Source: Pectinophora gossypiella (Eukaryota; Arthropoda; Insecta; Lepidoptera; Gelechiidae). From it: 64,000 bases of DNA. Made by a program: the position numbers and the translations under genes. Positions 11,391 to 22,439 of this stretch are shown piece by piece. Below the pieces are notes generated by a model. It was given only the letters and a program-made list of their open reading frames with translations. It did no database searches and was not told the origin of the DNA. Position 1 is the stretch's first letter. The number at the start of each line of letters is the position of its first letter. Location: NCBI RefSeq assembly GCF_024362695.1, contig NC_065405.1, forward strand, positions 7,386,672 to 7,450,671, in the 5' to 3' direction.

Positions 11391-12346
11391 TTTTTGTAAT
11401 TTTCTAGTGAAATGTGAACTGCTGAACAATTTTAGGAAAGTAATATGTTTTGCTGAATAGATTTGTAGCATAAAATATTTGAGATATCCATTATATTATA
11501 CGTTTCATCGATGAATACGGAATTGATTTGAGGTTATGTTGATTGTCCATAGTGATGTACTAAAATTATCGATACTTTTAATTTTTAGATTTCCTGTAGA
11601 CGATAACAAAGAGAAAGAATGGATAATTCGCATTAATAGACGAAATTGGATTCCAAATAAGTACAGCCGTATTTGCTCGAAACATTTTACTGCGGATTCA
11701 TTTATGTGTGTTCCTAATTCAAAGTGGAGGCGTCTTCGAGACGATGCTATTCCTACATTGAACATTATAGATCAGACAGATGAAATGGTGTTTAAATTTA
11801 AATTTCAGCCTAGCCTGCATCATCTCACTGCTGGATAGATAGATAAGATATTTGTATCATGTTATCACAACACGTTTATACTATCTATCATTCAACTACA
11901 TATTATTATGTACTTAATAAACTTAGTATATATACTAAGTCTGTAGTTGTTTTATGTCTAAACAATTATGAGTTGTACACGTTTTATATAAGTAAATTAT
12001 TATTATCTTTGATTTCAGATATTAAATCCAAAAGTGTCGACTGGATTTACATGAAAAGGTATATCAAATAATTTTCTTTTTTTATATTTTTAACATGATA
12101 TACATATATAGAGTGTATAATTCAACCAGCTGCACAATGCACTTAAATCAGATATATTTTACTTTTATTTTTATAGATTATTTTGTACATATACTATTTT
12201 AACATTATTATTAAACTTTATTTCAGTCAGTTCAAGAAGACGAGATGAAAAATTTAAAAGAAAAGCTGAACAAGTCCCGCCTCAAGATCAAACGACTTAA
12301 TGAAAAAAAAAACAATGTGACAGGGTGTCACAAAGACAGTTTCTAA
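11308..12346 (+). CDS. Small THAP-domain (C2CH zinc finger) protein
   Basis: Exon 1 11308-11384 and exon 2 from 11589 join in phase to give a THAP DNA-binding domain: CVVWGC (Cys-x4-Cys), then Arg-Phe-Pro, WIIRINRRNW, ICSKHF (Cys-x2-His) and an AVPTIF-like DDAIPTL. Two ends are possible. Exon 2 may run to the in-frame stop at 11836-11838. Or it may splice at 11787 (donor gtgttt) to 12227-12346, which encodes a charged Lys/Glu coiled coil (EDEMKNLKEKLNKSRLKIKR) typical of the tail of short THAP proteins; this gives 131 residues and is preferred. AATAAA follows at 12422. An open piece at 12019-12057 fits neither phase well and was left out. THAP proteins bind DNA, either as host regulators or as transposase parts; which applies here is unknown. 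The gene is flanked by an inverted copy of its own exon 1. Confidence 0.72.
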
Positions 12347-12421
12347 GCAAATTGACACTGTTTAGAAATTAATAAATTTGTATTTATTGTAAATATAATG
12401 TACATAATTAATAACGTGTGA

Positions 12422-12427
12422 AATAAA
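12422..12427 (+). terminator. Poly-A signal of the THAP gene
   Basis: AATAAA about 75 bases after the preferred stop codon of the THAP gene. Confidence 0.45.
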
Positions 12428-12594
12428 TACTTGCTAATGAACAGATTTACGATCTAATTTATATTTCATTTTACCTCCTGTTCTTATTTACTCCTACTCC
12501 AACACTCCAGGTTGATACGAACTGCGCCCAATAAAGAATGTAATGAATGTTATAGATTTGTGTAAGCGACTTAGATAAATCTTGACTAAACCTT

Positions 12595-12990
12595 CCTTTA
12601 CAAATACAAATATACTTTATTGCACACAACATACAATACTTACAAGTTTTACACGAAAGATACAGTACACCACCTACCTACCTTTTACTTTCCCTTTCTG
12701 TTCTCTTATGAATACTTGTATGCCGTATTTTTTTAAGTATAATGCTATATCTAGTAGGTACGAGTATGGTAATCCTAGTATTGAAACAGCTTGTAGCCCT
12801 AGTAAAGACCGCCATTTTATGTTTACAGAGTGGCACGTTTTTTCTGTAGGTATTTCCAGTCCATACTCTTTTCTATGTCTATGGCGTGACCCCATCGGGC
12901 CTCTTACCGTCTGTGCGGCTTAGACCCGGCGGCGGTGGTTCCAATTTGCACGGCACGTCGATCGACACCAGTGCACGGCGGATGACATCA
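12595..12990. other. Gap between THAP gene and arm B: probable TE debris
   Basis: Begins with a stretch (tatactttattgcacac) shared with retroposon ends at 26.6 kb and 41.5 kb, then AT-rich sequence and a short GC-rich block at 12915-12975. The two open frames here show no family signature and are treated as chance. Confidence 0.4.
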
Positions 12991-13014
12991 TAAATAAATT
13001 CGAATATTACAAAA

Positions 13015-13460
13015 TACTTACCGATGAAACGATAACAGTTGGCTATTTTCTTTCCTTCCTGAATGTGAGCTGCAGCTCCAAACTAATATAAACCAGACAA
13101 TATAATCCAAAAATGGTTAGATACTTACCTATCAGAGACAGAGTCTCCTTTCATCAAGAAGAAGATAATTGCATCCTACAAAAAGAAATCTTGTAAAAAA
13201 AATTTATCGACATTAATTGTAAGTAAATTTAATTTTATCGACATATTACTAAAGTGAAACCCAACACTAGGCAATGAAAAACTTGTGACAACCTACGAAA
13301 TTACGAAACAATTTTTGTATATGCGTCTTTGTCTAACATTACGCCGGTTCCGTAAGATAAAGTAGAGCAGAATTATAGAGTTCTGTTGCTATTTTAGCCT
13401 TCCTTCTATGCTTTAGTTATTGTTCTGAGCCTTCTATGCTTTATTGTTCTGAGACTTAAT
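13015..13460 (-). pseudogene. Arm B: inverted, partial copy of THAP upstream DNA and exon 1
   Basis: Read on the minus strand, 13083-13020 matches the second half of THAP exon 1, starting at the GGAGCTGCAGCTCACATTC segment and running through CGTTTCATCG and the GTAAG donor. Further on, 13455-13370 matches the DNA upstream of the gene. No second exon follows, so the copy cannot make a THAP domain. Within it a unit of about 28 bases (ending in tgttctgag) is repeated twice in tandem near 13397-13453. Its distal end lies about 180 bases before the KRTCAP2 start, so it may now form part of that gene's upstream region. Confidence 0.75.
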
Positions 13461-13638
13461 CATATTTTATTTCTTTGTCTGTAATATCTGTTACTTGATT
13501 CGTGTAGTTTTTGTACTAAACAAACGCTGATTTGAGAACCGATTTGACTGATACCGGTTGAGCGTGTATAGTTTATTAGAAAATATAGCATATTTCTCGT
13601 ATAAGTTCATTATTGTATACAGTAATAAATAACTTAAA

Positions 13639-14899
13639 ATGGGTGAGATGTAACTGAACTGTGTAAATATGCAAATTATTTGATATTTTACTCATAATTG
13701 TTTTGTTTATTTCAGCGGTGAACAGTGCCACGTCTTTTGCAATATCTTCAATTTTAACACTCCTAATATTCTCTGGGATGCAAATGTTCAAGCCTTTTCT
13801 CGTGAAATCTCCAATAACGATCATATTTGGAGGTTACCTCGGTTCCATAATGTTCATGTTCCTGGTTACTGTATCCTTTGAAACTGTCAATATTAAACTA
13901 CAAATGATGAGAGGGGCGCGTCTTGTAGCACCGCATTGCCGGTATTCGGAGACGTCTTCCAAGCAGCTTTCTATGAGGAATTGCAACAAATTGTCATTCA
14001 ACACTTTTTCAAACTCTATAATCATCAATTGACTTAATGTGGGGAACATTATGTGAATCGTGAAAGTATATTTTTTAAGAATTTAGCTAATTTCTAAGTC
14101 ACTGGTATACAGTATGCTCAAGCACAAGAGGAGGAACCTGTCATGGTAGTTTATTAGTTGAAAAACCCAGCAGTGTGTGGTGATTATGTACTGAAAAACT
14201 TCAGATTAACAGTGTGCACTATTATAAAAGGTTAATGTATGAGTACTTATGTATGTGTATAAATATTTTCCTTAACAACAATTCTTACAGGCTGTAGGTA
14301 ATTTAGAAGCAACTCTATTTGGGAAGAACCACCAGTTGAAACTACCAGAGATAATACTGTCTATGTTAGCAGCTCTCATTGCATCCGCAACAGTTCACAG
14401 GATCAGCTTTACTACTTGGTAAATATAATAGATTATTATATTATATATCAAACGTAAATTCACACCCTAACACAAACTAGTACTGACAGGTCAGATATCC
14501 TTCCTTACTCAAGGTGACAGACATCATAAAATATTCAAATTTTCTTTTCCTTGCTGATCATGCATAACTTGTTTGATCCAAAAGTACCTACATTAGTAAC
14601 GTGATTACTATTAGAAATATGTACTATTATTTTATTTCTAAGAAAATCAAGTAGGTACCTACCTATAATAATTCTAGCATCTTAATAATAAACATATTTA
14701 TCAGTAGATATTTTACTTATAGATAGATCATGTAAGGTATTTTGATATGACAGTAATTTTGTTTTAATTGGTTTGTTTTTTCCTTTCCAGTTTGATATTC
14801 TCACAGATGACAATCTACTTCATGAACAAACTCTCACAAAAGACGTATGCCGCCACTGCGCCTGCGCCGGCCCTAGTCAAGAGCCGCCGTCACAAATAA
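13639..14899 (+). CDS. KRTCAP2: Keratinocyte-associated protein 2 / oligosaccharyltransferase subunit KCP2
   Basis: Exons 13639-13642, 13716-13870, 14291-14418 and 14791-14899 give 131 residues (human 136). Exon 1 contributes only ATGG before the donor gtgaga; it is chosen because it supplies the start and completes the Ala codon, giving MAVNSATSFAISS, which aligns with the start of the human protein. Landmarks: SSILTLLIFSGMQM, GNLEATLFGK, PEIILSMLAALIAS, HRISFTTC and IYFMNKLS, with a basic tail VKSRRHK. The protein is a small multi-pass ER membrane subunit of the translocon-associated (STT3A-type) oligosaccharyltransferase, which N-glycosylates proteins as they enter the ER. Hydrophobic segments lie at about residues 8-24, 36-52, 70-90 and 96-112. 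An open frame that runs straight through the 13871 donor is unspliced intron. AATAAA lies at 14937. Confidence 0.94.
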
Positions 14900-14936
14900 T
14901 TGTCACAATTTTTTCGTACTAATTTATACCTTTTCC

Positions 14937-14942
14937 AATAAA
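14937..14942 (+). terminator. Poly-A signal of KRTCAP2
   Basis: AATAAA 38 bases after the KRTCAP2 stop codon. Confidence 0.65.
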
Positions 14943-15059
14943 TAATATTAGTATTTCTATGGTTTCTACTATTTTCCTGTAATTATTTTTGTATATCCTT
15001 ATTTGGTATAAGCTTTATGTAGGTACCAAATTGAGAATTGAAATAAATAACACTTAAAA

Positions 15060-16914
15060 AAGTATAAAAATATAGTTTATTAAAATTAATAATGGAGACA
15101 CATTAAATAAACATTCCTTTCTCTTAACTTTTAGTTGTAACTAAATGAACTTCAAGAGTAAGTAGTTTAATCTATGCTTGAAGAAAATCAATACTCAGAT
15201 AACATACCCATCGTATATATGAATGAAATCTGGAAACTATTTTGAGTAGGTATTTTATTTACCAAACCTATGTGTATCTGTAATCATTTGTAATGAGATT
15301 AATTCAGAATACTTTTAGAAAAATAAAAAGAAATATATTTTAAATAACATGTAACTTAATAGTTTTGTTCCTTTTGTATTTTCGATAAATATCACATAGT
15401 TTATTCAAAATGGAATTTGAATAAATATTTCTATGCAACAAAATAATACTTGTTCAATCAAACTAATTAATCATATGACACTGTAATATTTTATTACGTA
15501 ATTAATACTAAAAATCCTCAGATCCCAAAATTGATGCAAAATAAAAATAAACACCAATGGATCCAAAACAAATTCTTTTACACTTATATAATATTCATGG
15601 AATAAGATACTTATTAGAATTGATATTGCACATAGGCGTTTCTTAACGCTTATCAACTTTCTTTGCACTAATTAGTATATAAATCTGTTTATCTAATATC
15701 TTTTATACCTAATAATCCTATAAACAATAACACTACGATTTGTCGTGATTTAAGTTTAAATTTTAGATTTCTTATTAATATTACAATAAATTAATTACCA
15801 CTCTCACTCAATTTTGGATGGACTACTTTTCAGTTCCTAATAAGGCGTACAGCTTTATCTTATCTTTACTTTTATAAAGATTATTACAATATTGTTAGTC
15901 ATCTGCCATTGCCATTATACCTACATCAATGGTCATCTGTGTCTACATGAGTCACACCTACTTTAAATATTTCATCATGGTTAATGTCATCACTTTTGTT
16001 TACTTATACAAATAATTTATAGAAACATTTAAAACTATATGAATGCACTAACTTGGTGATGTTGGTTTGCAATTTTAAATCATGAATAATATTAAGAAGG
16101 TATAGCACAGATTAAGACACAAGAGGCAGATTTGTTAATACATTATTATGTATAATAAATTAGTTTATATAATTATAGTGAGCTATCCGCCAAATACACT
16201 CTCACATTGTCAGTTACTAATCTCATCTGGACTGAATTCTATGTCAAAGTAGTACCATTATTACAATTTTCCTTATTATTTCGGTATATATTATAGCTGA
16301 GATGATTTTTGGCACGGTTACTAAAAAGTTATTTAAACTAGTGTTCATGGACTCTTAGGATGTTAAAATATTTGAAAGCAATTGTTACAGTCAAAGATTG
16401 CACTGCAAATAACTTCCTGCTTCAGTGCCCCTGATACAAGCAAAATGAAAGGTTACATCATTACATACTAGTTATTTAAAAAATGTAAGGCACAAGTTTT
16501 AGACTCAATATGTTGGTCAGTAAAGTGGTGAAAGTTTGAAAATAGTCATTCACCTCAATAAAAGTAGCTACCTATATGATTTCACAGCTACTTTAATTGA
16601 GTGTTTTATAGTGATGGTTCCATGGTAAATAACTTTCCCTCAAGACAAAGGTGTCAATGGAAAATCATCAAAACAATGAACAATAACAAAAACAATGCAT
16701 CACAACACAACATAAACCTGTTTCAATATTCTTGTACAACTAACAGTGACTTAATTGAAAAAAAAATAAGACATGGAGAAAGTTGAACATATATCAAACA
16801 CACTTTGGACAGGATGTGAAGCATGCATATTTTGTTTAATAGACTTATTTATAGAATTTAATAAAGGTGTAAAAATATGATTTGATAATTCTTTTGTATT
16901 TTCCTCAAAATAAT
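15060..16914 (-). other. Long AT-rich stretch, probable 3' UTR of the Rab11-FIP gene
   Basis: About 1.85 kb between the KRTCAP2 poly-A signal and the Rab11-FIP stop codon. It shows none of the repeat families seen elsewhere and no convincing frame. AATAAA motifs on the minus strand (one near 15073-15078) could end a long 3' UTR close to the convergent KRTCAP2 end. This is inferred from position and lack of repeats. Confidence 0.4.
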
Positions 16915-18354
16915 TTATTTGTTACGAATGTGCATGCTATTATTCCTCACATATGGATTTTGTAGAATCCGAGGTGTGGTTTCCATCACCCTTAGAAGCA
17001 AGTCATCTAAGTAGTTTTCTAGATCTTTGTTTTTCTTCTTTTCCAGTTCAGCATCCTTCTGAAGATTATAAATCATAACCATCAGATCTTCTCGGGATTT
17101 GCCTTCTAGTTCTTTTACTACTGTCTTAGGAAGGCTACTGAATGCTGGGTTGATAGAATCTTCTTCAACAATATTTTCCTCTCCAACAATTATGCGCTCT
17201 TCAAGTAATTTCTTAGGTTTATTACTATTCCCAAACTTTTTGAAGAACTTTGGGCTTGGTTTTTCTTTCAAGGAACTGGGACTATCTAGCTTTTTGTTCC
17301 TTTCAAGACTGGATGATTTCTCTTTGTCAATAGTAGTCTGGCTGTTAGACTTTGGCCGAGAATATAGTTTCTGTGACCATTCATCATCTTTATCAATGGC
17401 TTGAGTAGAAGGATGTGTGGCTGGAGGTGTGAAGGTGTCCAGGCTCAGACGAACAGGTTTTTGAGGTACAGTTTTATCAGGATTTGCTAAGTTGCTGCTT
17501 GTGGATCTTCTCAAAAATTCTCCACCGCCAAGGTTTTCAAGAGAAGCATTGATAGGTGAAGGTGTGTATTTATGTCCTCGTGGTAGTGTCTGGACATTGA
17601 GTGAACTTCCAGAACTCTTGTGAGACAGGTCATCAAACGCAAACTCATCATCATCCTCACTGATTACTCCAGGGTCTGCTTCACCAGGCTGTCGTTTAGG
17701 CGTGGAGTGATCTGGTGTGGACAGTGCAGAACTTTTAAGATTTCCAATACTTCCACTGAGGGAGGATGAGTCACTTTTTTTATCTTTTTTATTGAGATTT
17801 AGCTTTGACCCCAGGTTTTTAGCAAATTTCTTAATACCTTTACGCTTCTCTATGCTTCCAATGCTCATAAGACTGCCGCCAACATTCTGGGCTATACTAG
17901 AGAGGGATGATTTATGTTTATCTTTTTTGCTGAGATCAGTCAAACTGCCCTCCTTTACAGTGAAAGCTAGTTTGACCTCCAGTTCACCTCTGTTCTTGTC
18001 GTTTTCTTTACCAGACTTCCCCTGCAGAGGATATATACGGTTTCTTGGCCGTTCGTAAACATCGAGGTCTTTTAACGGAATTGACACTTGACCTAATAAA
18101 TGATCTTTTACAAAATCTTCGTCATACACTTTCAGAACTATCTCTGCCGTATTACCTTGGCTAGGTATGCGTAATTCGCATTCTTCTTGCCATTCTACGT
18201 TTTCAGTCGCTTTGTGTTTTACGGAGGTTTGGAATTTTTCTTTGCCGAGGGCGATGGTAACAAAACAGTTATTTGTACCGTTTTTACCTTTGATCAAAAG
18301 TCCACGAGCCCTTTGAACGGTCACTTGCACATGAGTTGGATCCCACATTTTCAC
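16915..18354 (-). CDS. Rip11: Class I Rab11 family-interacting protein (Rip11/FIP-like)
   Basis: A single uninterrupted exon encodes 479 residues. Residues about 4-125 form a C2 domain: it opens WDPTHVQVTVQRARGLLIKG, as class I FIPs do, and carries CFVTIALGKEKFQTSV and VYDEDFVKDHLLGQVSIPL. The middle (about 135-425) is Ser/Lys/Pro-rich and probably disordered, with an acidic patch EDDDEFAFDDL. The last 50 residues are the Rab11-binding domain: SREDLMVMIYNLQKDAELEK, then a short coiled coil ending YLDDLLLRVMETTPRIL. Class I FIPs bind active Rab11 through this C-terminal helix pair and phospholipids through C2, and guide recycling endosomes to the plasma membrane. The start is the first of two nearby Met codons. 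The gene converges with KRTCAP2. Whether it corresponds to FIP1, 2 or 5 of vertebrates cannot be told; the symbol follows the fly name. Confidence 0.92.
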   Translation of the reverse strand: MKMWDPTHVQVTVQRARGLLIKGKNGTNNCFVTIALGKEKFQTSVKHKATENVEWQEECELRIPSQGNTAEIVLKVYDEDFVKDHLLGQVSIPLKDLDVYERPRNRIYPLQGKSGKENDKNRGELEVKLAFTVKEGSLTDLSKKDKHKSSLSSIAQNVGGSLMSIGSIEKRKGIKKFAKNLGSKLNLNKKDKKSDSSSLSGSIGNLKSSALSTPDHSTPKRQPGEADPGVISEDDDEFAFDDLSHKSSGSSLNVQTLPRGHKYTPSPINASLENLGGGEFLRRSTSSNLANPDKTVPQKPVRLSLDTFTPPATHPSTQAIDKDDEWSQKLYSRPKSNSQTTIDKEKSSSLERNKKLDSPSSLKEKPSPKFFKKFGNSNKPKKLLEERIIVGEENIVEEDSINPAFSSLPKTVVKELEGKSREDLMVMIYNLQKDAELEKKKNKDLENYLDDLLLRVMETTPRILQNPYVRNNSMHIRNK

Positions 18355-19340
18355 GGAAATATTCTAATTAATTAACACTGATGCACAGAAATACAAAAGC
18401 ACTAAATATCACTGAAAAACTATACAATCACAAACTGCCGTCTCGTCATCGTCTTGATTCGTCTATCTGTCATCAGTCAATCGAATAGAGCGACATCTAT
18501 TGCACATATTTTTAAAAGGGAACAATGCAACGTTTAGATCTCAGAATGAAGTAAAGATGGCGTTACACGCTCATTTTATGTCTAATGTAAGAAATTGGTT
18601 CAAAATGTAAAGTAAACTTTGAAGTTTGATTAAATTAAGAAGAAATTATTAATATATTAATTTATGTTTCTCTAATCACATTTCGAAAGACCATTGGCTT
18701 CAATTCAGCTACACTCACCTAAGCATTTACCTTAATCGCCTCAACTGCCTATAGGTATGCTCAGAAATAGTCGGATAGTCGATTCCGTTTTTTGTAGGTA
18801 TTTTATCTAGTTCTATTGTTTTGTTTCGTTTGTATAGGCGCGGAAGGTACAACAATAGACGACTAAAAGCAACTTCCTTTTTGTTACAAAAAATAAGTAT
18901 TATTAAACAAAGCTGATCGTTTCGTTTAGTCTTCTACATAACTTTATCTACAGTCTAGGTACTTACTTAGAAGAAAGATCGCATCAATATTGTTCATCGG
19001 TGGAAAAAGTACCCCAAGAGTAGGTGGAATATTATCTTTATTATATTCTGACCTGCACGGCTAGGCATAGATAGGTCTCCCCTTCAATCAGTCGGAGGAG
19101 TATGGTGCGGTACATATAAACCTACCTACTCTACCAGACTGCTACGAGTTGGTGGAGGTGTTTGAGATAGCAGCCAACCCATTCTTTAGGGTTTCAAATA
19201 ATACATACTTACGAACTTTTAATTAAGTGGGTACCTTCTTTTTAACGCACATCGCGTTACGTACGCTGCCCGGGGAACGGTGTTCCTGCCTGCACTAATG
19301 AGGCTAACGCTACAAAAACAATATAGATTGCGTTGTACCG
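18355..19340. other. Intergenic, includes Rab11-FIP 5' region
   Basis: The first 150 bases upstream of 18354 (up to about 18500) are probably the 5' UTR and promoter of the Rab11-FIP gene. No convincing gene or repeat was found beyond that. Confidence 0.3.
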
Positions 19341-19344
19341 AATT

Positions 19345-19960
19345 AACGTGATAATTACCTATTTTCTCATTGTTCAGGTACCTACATAGGTAAGTATTCA
19401 AAAATATAATACGTATAATGGCAGACGTATATACGATAAAAATAATTGTTGATTGATATTTATATGAGGAGCTCGGTGGCGCAGCGGTAAACGCACTCGG
19501 TCTGCGATTGTTGAAGTTAAGCAACTTTTGCAAAGGTCGGTCATAGGATGGGTGACCACAAAAAAAAAAGTTTTCATCTCGAGCTCCTCCGTGCTTCGGA
19601 AGGCACGTAAAGCCGTTGGTCCCGGCTGCATTAGCAGTCGTTAATAACCACCAATCCGCAGTGGGCCCGCGTGGTGGTTTAAGGCCCGATCTCCCTATCC
19701 ATCCATAGGGAAGGCCCGTGCCCCAGCAGTGGGGACGTTAATGGGCTGGTGATACTTCTCTTTATGATCAGAATAATAATGGGTGGAAGACGTGTTGGGC
19801 CTGGGTGTAATAAAATTTATACCCAAAATCATAGATAAAAGATGCATGTCTGTTATCCATGAAGATCTATTTTTTTTTATACCTTTTTTTTCTATTTGTT
19901 TTGGGGAACGTAGCCTGGAACGTCCCTCATTGGCGGGACGCGGGAGCATTCGTCCTTGTC
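19345..19960 (+). repeat. THAP-exon repeat, copy 1, split by a SINE
   Basis: The left flank (ataattacctattttctcat at 19350) and right half (from about 19757, with cagaataataatgggtgga) match copies at 25.2 and 28.3 kb. The right half holds a remnant of a THAP-type first exon starting MGGR at 19780, with the first Cys of the finger mutated and the reading frame lost. The copies share the downstream segment ending in ggaacgtagcctgga. A tRNA/5S-type SINE has inserted between the halves. Confidence 0.65.
19466..19753 (+). mobile_element. SINE with tRNA-like head and 5S rRNA-like segment
   Basis: The head ggtggcgcagcggtaaacgc resembles a tRNA A box. It is followed by gaagttaagcaac and ggatgggtgacca, which match the A-box/C-box region of 5S rRNA. 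An oligo-A stretch comes next, then a tail (gtgcttcggaaggcacgta, ccgttggtcccggctgca) shared with the other SINEs here, ending ccagcagtggggacgttaat. It is nested inside the THAP-exon repeat. The match to 5S was made from memory of the 5S sequence and not aligned. Confidence 0.75.
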
Positions 19961-20384
19961 TGTGGAATCTAGTGATTACCTAGGTAAACTACCTAGGTAC
20001 CTTTAGATAAAGGTAAAGATTTTTCGCACCAATACGAGTAGTAACTACTATTTTTATTCTATGCCAATAGCTAAGAATCAATAATTAACGAAATAGGGTT
20101 TTGCTCTTAATTTTGTTGGTATTTAGGGTATTTATTTACTTGTAATTCTATAACAGAGCTTTTGTTTCTTATTTCAGTTCAGTTGAGGACTTTATATTCT
20201 CAAATTAGTTCACTGTATCTACTTAGTTTGTACTTACTTAATTTTACACTCAAAAGGTCTAAGGTACCTAAAGGTAATTTGAGCAGGTATTCCAATTATG
20301 GTAAAAATTGTTTCATCGCTAATTTAAGAGCCACGCTCACAAGAGCGACACCGACAACGGTGTAACATTCTCCATTCTACTTTT

Positions 20385-20740
20385 CGAGGGAAAAATAGTG
20401 CAATGGTTTCCCTTTTGCCTTCCGCCCCACAGTACTCTGTCTGACGTGAGTGGGATGGCGCCCAGAGTTGTCTATTTCAAAGCCGTACTAGGACTCCTAT
20501 TCTTCGCTTCTGAATAGTAGTGATAGTTACTGCTGCCCTCTATCAGGTTCCAGGTTACAGTCCCTGTGACTTGCCCCTTCCGTTCTGCATTGCCATACCG
20601 ATGGCTCTCATCTCCGCCTCCGCAACCGTTGAGGTCTTCACCCGTATCCCTGGGCCAGGGTTCTGCGTTATACCCCGTAGGCCTGGTCTGGTAAAATTGT
20701 TTAGTAGATATTTAACTAAGTGGGTACCCATTTAATTAAT
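20385..20740. repeat. Probable retrotransposon-derived block
   Basis: A block of higher G+C than its surroundings (ggtttcccttttgccttccg, ccttccgttctgcattgcca, gggccagggttctgcgttat). It looks like LINE 3' UTR debris, but no second copy occurs in this window, so the call rests on composition. Confidence 0.35.
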
Positions 20741-20998
20741 TAAGATTTTTTAAACAAATCGGTACTTTGGTGCAAACTTTAATTAGGTAAGTCCTACCCA
20801 TTCGCAGGTTGAAAGCTTAAAATAATATTTTGTGGAGCATGAACGTTTAATTAAAGAAAAGTTTATTAAACCGAGGTCAGAGGAGTGATTTGGAAATCCC
20901 TATTAAGTTATGTAGGTACCTATTTATTTAACAGCCGACATTGTATTGTATTGGGTTTTTACTGATAGTAACAATAAGTATTTAGTGAGTACATTATA

Positions 20999-21159
20999 CA
21001 GGGTGTTAGTGACATCGTAACGAAAACTTTAAAAAATAATAAAAAAAAACTACCAACATGAATTTTGCGATAGAAAATTCCACTTGATATTAACACAGAA
21101 TCATGAGCTGAATCATTCCCCTCAGCATTCGTTACGATGTCACTAACACTAACACCCTG
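20999..21159. mobile_element. Palindromic MITE, copy 3 (left arm shortened)
   Basis: Has the same ends (cagggtgttagtgacatcgt and gttacgatgtcactaacac) but lacks most of the left arm; the right arm keeps aattccacttgatattaaca. Confidence 0.8.
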
Positions 21160-21164
21160 TATAC

Positions 21165-21930
21165 CTATAAGTACAAAAAGTTGTTTTTTTAAATAAAACG
21201 TAAGACCGACATTTTAATAACTTTGCCAATGAAACATTTTATTAATGCTACATTACGAGTTGTTGGAAAAACTTCACAATGTGCATGACTGTTAGCCCGA
21301 GGCAGACTTGACTTTCTTTACGGTCCTATACATTCACTTTTTTATTCGTATGAACTCACGAGTATATTCCCAATTGGGCTTAAGGAGAACATCTGTGCTT
21401 ATATTGGTTGGTACATTATACATCTGTCTCTCTACAACCTACCTAACCTATGCAACATGCAACCCATCGAGGCATAGATAAGTAGGTAGGTACCTAACTT
21501 TTGTCAATTTTAGTGAACTACAGGTACTTTCTTTCGTCCCAAGACTCATAAATAAACTCAAACCTGCACTGCAGAATGCAAGGGTTCTAACTACATGTGC
21601 TTCATACATACATAGGTACTACTCCCAGTGGGTACGTAACCTGCTCGAACTAAATACGTACTCCTTATAGTACCTACTCCGGGTTTCTTGTGAAAGAAAC
21701 TTTTTCCTTTAGGTACCAAGTTAGGTACAGTTATAAATAAATGTTGCAGTTATAGTTGCAAATTCCTTTGCAATATACACATTTCACACATGCAATGAAA
21801 TAACATAAGAAAGAGAGACAAAACAAAAACGATTAAAGAATATATACAATAGATAAGCAGGTCTACTTATAAAACAAATATTAGTTTTCATTCAAAAACT
21901 CTTTGACGTCATAAAATCATTTTTGCGCAA
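21165..21930. other. Intergenic, nothing identified
   Basis: AT-rich sequence with scattered taggtacctac-type runs, which also occur throughout the window. No gene or clear repeat element seen. Confidence 0.4.
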
Positions 21931-22007
21931 GCCATGTCTTACACACTTCAATACCTAGTTACAGGTAACATATTCGTATATTCTGTTTGCGGCATCGAGG
22001 CATATTT

Positions 22008-22439
22008 GATGCGGCGTCAGCTAGGTAGGATGGTGTGGGCACTTGGCGAGAATGTCCGACGAGAGAGTGGCGTTTGTTCTTTTCAGAACTTCAGTCGGGC
22101 AAACGATAATGCGGTGACCAATACCTGCGTTACACGAACGTTCTGAAAAGGCAAATGAGACGGTGTCACATCGAGCCCTCATACTGGGAGGCGCAAGCAA
22201 GCCAGCGCCCTGAGTGGAGACGCCTAGTCCAACAAAAGGTGTCTGACTTCGAAGAAGAAAGAAGTTCAGGTCCGGACAGAAAACGTCATAATCTGAAAGC
22301 CCGAACATCTGCGGCAATCACCTATAATTACGTAGGCGGTGTGCTGATGTGCACACAATGTGGGCGTACGTTTTCGCATAAAATTGGCTATGCGAGCCAT
22401 CACAAAACACACCAGAGAGCAGACTTTCCAAGCTCTTGA
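22008..22439 (+). pseudogene. C-terminal end of a non-LTR retrotransposon ORF2
   Basis: Begins with MRRQLGRMVWALGEN, a decayed form of the RRRQLRWxGHV motif that follows the reverse transcriptase in many LINE families. After frameshifts the frame at 22155-22439 reads RRCHIEPSYWEAQASQRPEW, WRRLVQQKV, FEEER, then a zinc-finger-like CTQCGRTFSHKIGYASHHKT ending in a stop. The upstream RT and endonuclease are missing, so this is a 5'-truncated dead copy on the plus strand. Confidence 0.7.

Noticed and set aside
12019..12057. Possible extra exon of the THAP gene between a good acceptor and donor
   Set aside because: Its only open phase does not join exon 2 or the coiled-coil exon without a stop, so it is left out of the model.
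13834..14049. 71-codon minus-strand frame over KRTCAP2 intron 2
   Set aside because: It spans the exon-intron boundary of the well-supported plus-strand gene and has no motif.
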